Shown in pieces: positions 44,188 to 51,582 of a stretch of DNA of 64,000 nucleotides; the first letter of the stretch is position 1, and each line of letters begins with the position of its first letter. A program made the translations under genes and the position numbers. Source of the DNA: DATDPM01 sp041498815. Lineage in GTDB: Bacteria > Pseudomonadota > Alphaproteobacteria > DATDPM01. The notes below the pieces were generated by a model, which was not told the origin of the DNA, made no database searches, and saw nothing but the letters and a program-made list of their open reading frames with translations. The stretch is from positions 20,425 to 84,424 of the forward strand of contig JBGQJC010000003.1 of assembly GCA_041498815.1 (NCBI GenBank), in the 5' to 3' direction.

Positions 44188-44534
44188 GCATGGCTTCTAC
44201 GCAAATTCGATTTTGTGCGGTCTCTATGGAGCTAGCCGCCTATTTGGACGGCCACTATGTGGAGATGCACATTCTGACGGACACCGGCAAAACCATATCC
44301 ATCGTGTGTGAGAAAGATTCCATATTCTCGGTTCAGCGCCACATCGAGAAAATGGGCCGGGACTGTCCTGAAATCGCCACCTGGAAAACGGCCACGAACA
44401 TCAAAGCCCTCCACGGCAATGTCCATAGATCTTACGAGCCGGCCCCATCGGAACGCCGGCATGGATCGCCGCGCGGAACGCGTCCGATGTTCGCCGGAGC
44501 CGCCGAGGCCAACCGGACGGAGCTCCAAAAATGA
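44184..44534 (+). CDS. Hypothetical protein
   Basis: The 116-residue product is not recognised. It has a compact N-terminal part (AYLDGHYVEMHILTDTGKTISIVCEKDS) that could be a small beta-rich domain. A polar C-terminal tail follows (EPAPSERRHGSPRGTRP). It is coupled to the 60-residue gene by ATGA. Context beside two Crp/Fnr regulators gives no firm clue to function. Confidence 0.55.
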   Translation: MSMASTQIRFCAVSMELAAYLDGHYVEMHILTDTGKTISIVCEKDSIFSVQRHIEKMGRDCPEIATWKTATNIKALHGNVHRSYEPAPSERRHGSPRGTRPMFAGAAEANRTELQK

Positions 44535-44786
44535 GGCGCAGGCAATCTGACCGGCGGTGAGTCGACATATGACTTGTCCAATTTGGGCTCCGATGGGGCG
44601 GCATCCGGTCGTGGAGAGAAAAATTCCGGGAACTGCTTGACGACGATTTTGAGTTTCCCGCGGCTGTCCATTTTTGAACATATCGTGATACGTCCAGGTA
44701 ATAAGAGAGTTGGTACGCGTGCAATGCGCGCTACTTCAGCCCCACGGCAGATCCCTGCTGCAGTCGCTTGGGTCGTCTACGCGGGC

Positions 44787-44828
44787 CCCCCGCCAGTTTT
44801 ATCCCCCCGTAAACTGGCGGGGGTTTTT
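44787..44828 (+). terminator. Strong orphan terminator
   Basis: A 13-bp perfect stem (44787-44799 with 44811-44823) is followed by five T residues (44824-44828). No protein gene ends within 250 bases upstream. The stretch 44535-45199 holds this terminator, a decayed gene end at 44932-45114 and nothing else that I can support. An untranslated RNA could end here. Confidence 0.75.
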
Positions 44829-44931
44829 ATGGGGGATTTCAACTTTTCCGCGATTTCCGAGATCGTCGACGGCCGGGACAACGACCTCGAAACGCGCAAC
44901 GGGGCCGCCGTTGGCCCGGCAATCGCAGCGG

Positions 44932-45114
44932 TCAGAAGGAGTCGAGATATTTCTCGGCAATGCTCCGGTCGAGCGGCTTATCCAGCCGGGCCGCGATGTG
45001 GTCGGGGCGGCGGCTCTGAGAGTCGAGATAAAAAGCGTACGCCCCCGCATCGAGGGCGAGAAGCGGCCTCTCGCCCTGCGTGAGCCTCAAGCCGGCGTCC
45101 GCCGTAGCAACGGT
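44932..45114 (-). pseudogene. C-terminal fragment of an unidentified protein
   Basis: The minus strand has an open stretch of 60 codons from a stop to a stop: GLRLTQGERPLLALDAGAYA, then SRRPDHIAARLDKPLDR and IAEKYLDSF. It has no normal start near its beginning. The even, charged sequence suggests a real protein end rather than chance. It lies next to a broken mlaC, so the area seems to be in decay. The family is not recognised. Confidence 0.35.
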
Positions 45115-45199
45115 TTACGCGTCCTGGCGCGCGCCGAGACGATTTCCCTACGGTCTCGATCGATCCGCGCCCGCCTGCACGAACGCCGCGAGGCTCGAC

Positions 45200-45601
45200 T
45201 TAGCGCTGAGCCGCTTCGACGGTGAGATTTTCGACGCGGGCCCTGAGATCGCTGATGAGCCCGTCGAGCCCCTTACGCTGGATGACTGAAGCGAACTCGT
45301 CGCGCTGGGTCACGTCCAGGCTCACGCCACCCATCGTCACGTCGATAATCTTCATTTGGCCGTCGCTATCGCGCACGCGCAAATTTGTCACGATCGACAT
45401 CCCGTCCGGGCGGTTGATCTGTGTTTGAACCACCGCATCCGCGGTGTCTAAGCCCGGCTGGGCACCGATGACCGTCAAGCTCCCACCCCTATCGACGCCA
45501 AGTCGGCGTGCGTAGCTGTCGGCCGTCCATTTCGCAAACAGGTCCTGGTACTCCTGCCGTTGCGCAGGTGTAGCGGTTTGCCAAGTCGGGCCGAGAGCGA
45601 A
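45200..45601 (-). pseudogene. Truncated MlaC/Ttg2-type phospholipid-binding protein
   Basis: The translation has TWQTATPAQRQEYQDLFAKW, SYARRLGVDRGGSLTVIGAQ, VQTQINRPDGMSIVTNLRVR and VTQRDEFASVIQRKGLDGLI, all typical of the C-terminal half of MlaC-family proteins. The frame opens at a stop near 45602 and lacks the signal peptide and first ~90 residues. A TTG at 45478 could start a shorter piece, but it would not be functional. The 74-bp repeat copy B lies 88 bases upstream. Confidence 0.75.
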
Positions 45602-45688
45602 TCATTTCAATCTCCGTCGGGTTTCCGTGAAACGAGTTTCAGCGGTTTGTTGCCGTGGATGGCCCCATCGGGCCCGGCCCTGCCGGGC

Positions 45689-45763
45689 GTCGAACGGACT
45701 TCTCCAGGTGGACCGTACCGCTAACAAATCGCGATGCTATTGACTGTTCAGAAGAGCACACAC
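45689..45763 (+). repeat. 74-bp dispersed repeat, copy B
   Basis: This copy matches 35405-35478 with about five mismatches. It lies between the broken mlaC and a small lipoprotein gene. In the minus orientation each copy sits upstream of a minus-strand gene. Confidence 0.8.
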
Positions 45764-45871
45764 GGAGGCTAAAACGATGGGGTACATTCTGCCGCAGCCA
45801 AGCCCGCTACGATGGAACAAATCCCGCTCACCGAAATTAAGACATAGACGATGGGACATAGGAAAAACACG

Positions 45872-46120
45872 ATGCGACTCTTAGGGTTCTTGTTGCTTGC
45901 CCTGACCGCGGGCGCAAGTTTGGCGGCATGTACGTCGGACGAGCCCGGCTATCCGCGCTACGGTCTTTCCGATGAGCCGGACACCTACGCGCATGAAAAT
46001 AACCATGCGCATGGGTCTTCCTATCATCAGAATCTTCAGCCCGACACATACGCACATCCCGGCGACGATGGCTTTTATCAGCATTGTTATGCAGACGGCC
46101 ATTGCGAGCGGGTGAATTAG
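45872..46120 (+). CDS. Small His-rich lipoprotein
   Basis: The 82-residue product has a lipoprotein signal (LLGFLLLALTAGASLAAC, lipid Cys near residue 19). Its short mature part is rich in His, Tyr and Asp (PDTYAHENNHAHGSSYHQN, PDTYAHPGDDGFYQHCY), in which PDTYAH occurs twice. It could bind metal, but no family is known to me. It precedes the phospholipase-D-type gene by 21 bases, probably in one transcript. Confidence 0.65.
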   Translation: MRLLGFLLLALTAGASLAACTSDEPGYPRYGLSDEPDTYAHENNHAHGSSYHQNLQPDTYAHPGDDGFYQHCYADGHCERVN

Positions 46121-46141
46121 TGAGCGGCGCGGGCGGATACC

Positions 46142-47629
46142 ATGATCGAGAGTGCGGGAACGGCTGCATCATTGCTTGAGGCGCTTGCTTTGCCGGCTTG
46201 CCTTCGACGCGTCGACTATCGTGCAAATCGCCATATCCGAGCGTCGCCGCCGCGTTGGATCATCCTCATCGCGGTCTGCGCCGGGCTCGTGGGCTGCGCG
46301 TCAGTGCCCGACATCGATCGGAGCGTCGGCCAGCCTTCCGCCGCGGCATCGAAGCCGCAGATCGTCGGCGCACAAGGGCCGCTTTCCGCAAAGCAGAGCA
46401 AGGCGCTCCTCGACCGGATCAGCACCGAGCCGGGCGACGCCGGGGTTCTCAAGCGCCATCTGGCGATCGAGCAGGCGGTGGCCGAGAGCCCGCTTGTCGC
46501 CGGTAACCGCACGCAGATCTTGCGCGATGGCGCGGAAATTTTCCCGGCGATGTTTGATGCCATCCGAGGTGCCAAAGATCATATCAATCTTGAATATTAT
46601 ATTTTCGAAGACGTCGAGAGCGGTGGGCAGAAACTTGGCGACCTTCTGATTGCGAAACGCCGCGAAGGAGTCGCCGTCAACGTCATTTACGACAGCTACG
46701 GTTCGGACAGCACACCGAGCGCATTTTTCGACCGGCTGAAGCAGGCTGGCGTGAAATTCGTCGATTTCAATCCCATCGACCCCCTGAGTGCGAAGAACGG
46801 CTACGCGCCCAACGACCGGGACCATCGCAAGATTCTCATCGTCGACGGCGCCACGGCGATCGTCGGCGGCGTCAATCTCAGCACCACATACCAGAGGTCG
46901 GGCATCGGAAAGTCGCAAGGCCCAAAAGGCGAGCCTTCCGAAACCTGGCACGACATCGACCTCGAGATTCAAGGGCCGGTGGTGGCACAACTGCAAACGT
47001 TGTTTCTCGATCACTGGACGGCCCAGAAAGACGCGCCGCCCGACGGCGCAAACTTTTTTCCAAAAGTGCCGCCGAAGGGAAATGAAGTCGTGCGCATCAT
47101 CGGCAGCACGCCGGAGGAACAAATTCCGCGATATTACGTGACGCTGTTGTCGGCGATTCGCAGCGCGGAGAAGCGCATCTGGGTAATGGCCGCCTATTTC
47201 GTGCCGACGCATCAGGAAATGGAAGATTTGACGGACGCGGCCCGGCGCGGGGTGGATGTACGGCTTCTCGTACCCGATCATAGCGATTCGCCGACATCGC
47301 TTAGCGTGCAGCACGCAAGTTATTCCGACCTGCTCGAGGCCGGCGTAAAAATCTACGAAACCCAAAACGAGGTGCTGCACTCGAAAATGGTCACGGTCGA
47401 CGGCGCCTGGTCGGTAATCGGCTCGTCGAACTTCGATCACCGCAGCGTAATCTTCAATGATGAGGTCGACGCCGTTGTCTTGGGAAATGACACGGGCAAT
47501 GAATTGGCGGCGATGTTCGAAGAGGAGCAACGCAATGCGCGCGCGATCGACCTCGCGACATGGGAGGACCGCCCATTCGATGAGAGGCTTGACGAAACCT
47601 TCTCACGCATTTTGGAAAACCTGCTGTAG
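46142..47629 (+). CDS. Phospholipase D / cardiolipin synthase-like lipoprotein
   Basis: The 495-residue product has a lipobox (AVCAGLVGC, Cys near 52), then two PLD domains. The HKD motifs are both intact: RDHRKILIVDGATAIVGG (about 225) and LHSKMVTVDGAWSVIGS (about 410). Such proteins make cardiolipin or hydrolyse phosphodiesters; the lipid anchor places it in the envelope. The N-terminal 35 residues before the signal are unusual, and the true start may be later than the ATG at 46142. The dispersed repeat begins 15 bases after the stop. Confidence 0.88.
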   Translation: MIESAGTAASLLEALALPACLRRVDYRANRHIRASPPRWIILIAVCAGLVGCASVPDIDRSVGQPSAAASKPQIVGAQGPLSAKQSKALLDRISTEPGDAGVLKRHLAIEQAVAESPLVAGNRTQILRDGAEIFPAMFDAIRGAKDHINLEYYIFEDVESGGQKLGDLLIAKRREGVAVNVIYDSYGSDSTPSAFFDRLKQAGVKFVDFNPIDPLSAKNGYAPNDRDHRKILIVDGATAIVGGVNLSTTYQRSGIGKSQGPKGEPSETWHDIDLEIQGPVVAQLQTLFLDHWTAQKDAPPDGANFFPKVPPKGNEVVRIIGSTPEEQIPRYYVTLLSAIRSAEKRIWVMAAYFVPTHQEMEDLTDAARRGVDVRLLVPDHSDSPTSLSVQHASYSDLLEAGVKIYETQNEVLHSKMVTVDGAWSVIGSSNFDHRSVIFNDEVDAVVLGNDTGNELAAMFEEEQRNARAIDLATWEDRPFDERLDETFSRILENLL

Positions 47630-47643
47630 TCCTGTCCCTATTG

Positions 47644-48097
47644 AACACCTTATCCAGGCTAGGTTCGGCCAGAGCGATCCGTGATCGGTTCGATTGATTC
47701 CCTGATCGCGCTAGAAACTTCCCTGATACCTCAATAAAATTCCCTGTCCCGATGCATAGGGAATTCCTCAGCAACCAATTGAATTGTCGCCTGTTATCGA
47801 GACCATTTTCCTTGGCCGGGCCCCGGAATCGCCAAAATTCCCTGTATCTTCCTTGCTAAACAGGGAAATTGGGCCGGAGAAGGGTTCGCTGGAGACTGCG
47901 TCCACCGCCATCATCGGGAGAGGGCGCCTCGCGCGCCCTCTCCCGATGATGATGGGGAGCGTGTTCGAAACCGGAGAGAGGGTTCGACACCAAGCCGTGC
48001 GTTCGCAGGGGCGGAAGTCAACGCCGCGCGAAAAGTGTAAGAATCGATGGCGCAGGTGCAGCGGAGCGCAGCGCAGCTAATCCCTCCCCCTCCGCCA
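47644..48097 (+). repeat. Dispersed composite repeat (L+R), copy 3
   Basis: This 454-bp copy matches 24573-25025 in order and orientation. The main hairpin (47909-47927 with 47933-47951) has 19 perfect pairs; where copy 2 has a G-U pair this copy has G-C. It ends with the 19-bp tRNA-Ser 3' end (48079-48097). No gene is seen in 47630-48146. Confidence 0.88.
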
Positions 48098-48146
48098 AGG
48101 ACGACAGCGAACTGCTTCTGTTCGATCTGGTCTAGGGCCTGCGTTC

Positions 48147-48548
48147 CTATCCCAGCATCTTGTGGAACCGCGCGTCCTTGGTTTTGAAGTGCTCGGTGAA
48201 CCAGGGTGATAGCCGGTCTTTGAGCGCGCCTGCGTAGCCGAAGGCGGGGTTGGCTTCGAAGGAGTCCATGATATCGCGGATTTCGTCCAAGAGGCGCTCA
48301 TGGTCGGATTTGTGGTCGGCGTATTGGTCGTAGCGGCGTTCGCGCATGATTTTTTCCTCGAGCGCAAAGTGACTCGAAATCTTCGCGAATATTTCGCCCA
48401 GCATATCGCTCACTACGGGCGTCGAGGGATGCTCCTCAAGCTTGCGGTAGAGGGAATTGATGAGGTCGATCAACTGGGCGTGCTCGTAGTCCACGTCCGC
48501 GATCCCGGTCTCGAATTCCTTTCGCCACTCGATCAGCATCATGGCCAT
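48147..48548 (-). CDS. Bacteriohemerythrin
   Basis: The 133-residue product has all iron-ligand motifs of hemerythrin: DYEHAQLIDLIN, HFALEE (HxxxE), HKSDH (HxxxH) and HFKTKD (HxxxxD). It binds O2, or possibly NO, at a di-iron site. The ATG at 48548 is preferred over a GTG at 48560. It is the last gene of the respiratory operon, 16 bases after its upstream gene, so it is likely expressed with it. Confidence 0.92.
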   Translation of the reverse strand: MAMMLIEWRKEFETGIADVDYEHAQLIDLINSLYRKLEEHPSTPVVSDMLGEIFAKISSHFALEEKIMRERRYDQYADHKSDHERLLDEIRDIMDSFEANPAFGYAGALKDRLSPWFTEHFKTKDARFHKMLG

Positions 48549-48564
48549 TTCCCGCCCCACTCCG

Positions 48565-49065
48565 TCACTTGATCAGGAAGCCGCCGGTCTCGGCGCGGAA
48601 GTCGATCGCCAGATTCTGGAGCGGCTTCAGGTCTATGTCCTCCTCGCGGCCGTAATCCCAACCCTCGATCCGCGCGGTGTCGCGAAGCTTCATCTCGAGC
48701 TCGTGCGGTCCCGGCGCAACCGGAAACCTCGCATAGGCCTGCGATGGCCCGTCGCCGAACAGCCCCGTCGGCGGCAATACCGCGCGATAGAGGTCGTGCC
48801 CGTCGAGTGTCAATTCCACCACCACCGGCAGGCGCTCGCGCGAGCAAACGACGGCGCGGCGCATGTTGGGGGCAAGCCGTTCGAGCTCTTCCGGCGTGCG
48901 CGTGCGGCATGATTCCTTGCGGCCGCCGTGGATGAGGCTGAGCTTGATAAGGGCTTCGTCGGCGGGGAAATGGACGTAAGCGGGCGAATCCGAGAAGTAG
49001 CCGAGGAGCGCGGCCAAAGCCGAATAGACCGCGGCCTGGCCGAGATAACTTAGCGCCTTAAACAT
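48565..49065 (-). CDS. Hypothetical membrane-anchored protein of the respiratory operon
   Basis: The 166-residue product has one N-terminal hydrophobic segment (LGQAAVYSALAALLGYFSD) and a periplasmic domain with GGRKESCRTRTPEELERLAP and RRAVVCSRERLPVVVEL, holding two Cys that might form a disulfide. It ends with KPLQNLAIDFRAETGGFLIK. I do not recognise the family. The start overlaps the cytochrome b fusion gene by eight bases and hemerythrin follows, so it belongs to that operon. Confidence 0.7.
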   Translation of the reverse strand: MFKALSYLGQAAVYSALAALLGYFSDSPAYVHFPADEALIKLSLIHGGRKESCRTRTPEELERLAPNMRRAVVCSRERLPVVVELTLDGHDLYRAVLPPTGLFGDGPSQAYARFPVAPGPHELEMKLRDTARIEGWDYGREEDIDLKPLQNLAIDFRAETGGFLIK

Positions 49066-50623
49066 GCTGCGCCTCTTGCGCCGAGACGGCGCCGGGCGCG
49101 GCGGCCGGCGGCAAGGCGGCGATGCGCGCGGAAAACTCGGCAACCGCCTTGCCAAGCTTGCGGTGGTCGGTTGCGGCGACCCAGAGCTTGCCCAACCGCC
49201 CGCGCGGGACGCGGGCGCGCAAATAGGGATCGCGCGTTCCCGCGATGCGCTGCTCCATCCAGGCGACGCCCAAACGGTGATAGCACTCTTCCTCGCGGCA
49301 ACCGGTGAGGAACACGCCGTCGAAAAGATCTCGGCTCAGGCAATAGTCGATGAGCGAGGGCGGAGCCATCGCGATGCAGGGAAGGCCGACGGCGGCCACG
49401 TTCGCGGAGCGCAAGGCCGCGACATCCGCCGCGTGGTCGCAGCCGAGAACGATCACGCGCGTAGGGCCCGGCAGGCCGCGCGAGGCCGCTTCGACCCTTG
49501 CGCGGAGCTCCGACAGCGGGAAATGCGGCAGATCGATCCCGGTGACGAGTTCCTCCGGCCGGCGGAACGGGGTGGAAGAAGGACAGGCCCCCATACAGAT
49601 GCCGCAGGAGACACATAAATCCGAATCGACCACTGCTTGGTGCGTAAACGGAAGACCGTCCGTCCGCGGGCCCAGGATGATGGCGTTGAACGGGCAATCG
49701 GCGGCGCAGCGTGCGCAACCGTTGCAGTGGTCGAGGAAAACCTTCGCGATCGGCGCACGCTTCATCGGCGGCATCCACGGCACGGCGGCAAGGACCAGCG
49801 ACAGCACCCCGACCAGCGCCCAAACGTCGAGCTTGGGCAGCGAATCGAGCAGCGGATAAAGGACGAGATAGAACCAGTCGAGGCCGACGGTGCCGGGAAC
49901 AAGCCCGAGATCGGCCTGGCCCTGGCTGAACGCGGGCTTGACCAAGGACAGGACGACGAGCATCGCGAGCATGCCGGCGGCCAGGCCCCGGGGCGGGACG
50001 ATCTTGGGCCGGCTCACCCGCTGCAGGTGGATCCACAGCACGAACAACAGGATCAACGGCACCGCGATGTGGAGGAACAAGAGCAGGGTGAAGAAGCGGT
50101 CGTCCAGGCTCGTCGGCGAGAGGAAATTGCGGGCAATCGGCTCGGCGAAGAAGGGCAGCGCGTCCAGCCATTCGGTGGTGGCGATCGCGACGTATTGTGC
50201 GAGCTTGTCCCACACCAGCCAGTAGCCGGTGATCCCGCAGATGAAGACCAGCCACATGATGGGCGTACCGGTGAACCAGGTGAACCAGCGCGGTCCCCGG
50301 AAGCGGTCCATGGCGAACTCGCGGAGCACATGGACCATCATGAACAGCATCAGCCCGTCGGAGGCGTAGCGATGCAGGCTTCGCATGATTCCGGCGTGAT
50401 ACCACTGGGCCGTGCTCATGCGCTCGACGGAGGTGAAGGCCGAGACCGTCCCGGTGTCGAAAAACACATAGATGTAAACACCGCTCACCGCGACGATGAA
50501 GTAAAAGAAGAACCCCAGCGCGCCGGTATGGACGAGCGGATTCCACGCCGGGCCGAAGACATGGTCGAGACCGGTCTCGAGCCTGGTGAACGCGTCGCGC
50601 AGGAAGGACTTGATCCGCTTCAA
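49058..50623 (-). CDS. Cytochrome b / 2[4Fe-4S] / MvhD-like fusion protein
   Basis: The 521-residue product is a fusion. Residues 1-285 form a cytochrome b N-terminal-like membrane domain with paired heme ligands H84/H185 and H98/H199. Residues 295-350 carry two 4Fe-4S motifs (C300-C303-C306-C310 and C337-C340-C343-C347). Residues 385-500 match the MvhD/hydrogenase delta-type domain (VIVLGCDHAADVAAL, GLPCIAMAPPSLIDY, FLTGCREEECYHRLG). It could pass electrons between a quinone pool and a soluble carrier. It lies between an SCO protein and the 166-residue protein. The reaction is an inference. Confidence 0.88.
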   Translation of the reverse strand: MKRIKSFLRDAFTRLETGLDHVFGPAWNPLVHTGALGFFFYFIVAVSGVYIYVFFDTGTVSAFTSVERMSTAQWYHAGIMRSLHRYASDGLMLFMMVHVLREFAMDRFRGPRWFTWFTGTPIMWLVFICGITGYWLVWDKLAQYVAIATTEWLDALPFFAEPIARNFLSPTSLDDRFFTLLLFLHIAVPLILLFVLWIHLQRVSRPKIVPPRGLAAGMLAMLVVLSLVKPAFSQGQADLGLVPGTVGLDWFYLVLYPLLDSLPKLDVWALVGVLSLVLAAVPWMPPMKRAPIAKVFLDHCNGCARCAADCPFNAIILGPRTDGLPFTHQAVVDSDLCVSCGICMGACPSSTPFRRPEELVTGIDLPHFPLSELRARVEAASRGLPGPTRVIVLGCDHAADVAALRSANVAAVGLPCIAMAPPSLIDYCLSRDLFDGVFLTGCREEECYHRLGVAWMEQRIAGTRDPYLRARVPRGRLGKLWVAATDHRKLGKAVAEFSARIAALPPAAAPGAVSAQEAQHV

Positions 50624-50705
50624 CTTCGGGCCCTCGGTCGTTCACTGCGACTCTTCTCGTTGCCGCCGGGACCAGCGAAGCGCACCCGGCTTTCGTTGCC
50701 GCCGC

Positions 50706-51545
50706 TCACTGTAACGGCCGGCCATGGAGCCAGCCCCGCACCAAAAGGACCGCCACCGTCGCGAGGCTGACGAAGCCGATGAACATGCCGACGAAGATGG
50801 AATAGTCGAATCCGTAGCGCCCGCTCGCCGGGTTGTAGAGCGTGCAAAAGAGGCGGATGCGGTTGAGGATCCCGGACAAGCTCACCAAGTCGCTCTTGCG
50901 TCCCAGCACGAGGTCCTTGAGCGGCTCGACCAGGGCGGGCGATTCGAAATCGGCGCCGTAGATTTGGCGGTAGATGCGCCCGTCCTCGTCCACCACGGTG
51001 GTTTGCGACAAGTGGTCGAAGCCCTTGGCCGAGGGAAAGAAGACGAAGCCGACATCGCGCGAGAGCGAGTCGATCGTGGGTTTGTCCGCGCTTAAGAAAA
51101 TCCAATTGGGCTTGGCGATGCCGTGCTCGATGGCGAAGGCCCGCATGCGCTGGGGCGTATCGGCTGCCGCATCGAAACCGATGGTCACGACCGAGAAGCT
51201 GTCCGGCCCCAGCGCGCCGGTCGCGACGTCCACCGCGCGCCCCAACGTCTCGACCGTCAAGGGGCAAGCCCGGTTGCAGCCGGTATAGACGAGATTGACG
51301 ACGAGCGGCCGGCCGCGGAAGGACGAGAGGCGCACCGGTTTGAGCTCGGTGTCGCGGAACTCGTAATCGCCGACCGGGCGTCCGATCGCGGCCTGGCTTA
51401 AGCGGAGCGCCGATGGTTCGTCGAGGGCGGATTGCGATGCCGCCGGCGCATCCGCGCGCGCGCCTGCGGCCAAAAGCGATAGGCCCAAAAGCATCGCGAG
51501 GGCGGCGGCCGGACCCCGTGTGAAGCTTTCACCCCTCGCCTTCAT
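50706..51545 (-). CDS. SCO1/SenC copper chaperone with a C-terminal membrane segment
   Basis: SCO proteins deliver copper to CuA sites. The 279-residue product has a signal segment (AAALAMLLGLSLLAAGARA), the thioredoxin fold, the copper motif TGCNRACP (C90, C94), and H178 in GFDHLSQ. A C-terminal transmembrane helix follows (SIFVGMFIGFVSLATVAVLL), which typical SCO proteins lack. It lies directly after the CuA-subunit and catalytic-subunit genes, the order expected for its target. Confidence 0.93.
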   Translation of the reverse strand: MKARGESFTRGPAAALAMLLGLSLLAAGARADAPAASQSALDEPSALRLSQAAIGRPVGDYEFRDTELKPVRLSSFRGRPLVVNLVYTGCNRACPLTVETLGRAVDVATGALGPDSFSVVTIGFDAAADTPQRMRAFAIEHGIAKPNWIFLSADKPTIDSLSRDVGFVFFPSAKGFDHLSQTTVVDEDGRIYRQIYGADFESPALVEPLKDLVLGRKSDLVSLSGILNRIRLFCTLYNPASGRYGFDYSIFVGMFIGFVSLATVAVLLVRGWLHGRPLQ

Positions 51546-51582
51546 GTGCCTTCATCCGCGCATGCCGCGCCGGAGCCCGTCC

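Noticed and set aside
44574..45225. Plus-strand open frames spanning the orphan terminator
   Set aside because: They run through a strong terminator and opposite gene fragments on the minus strand.
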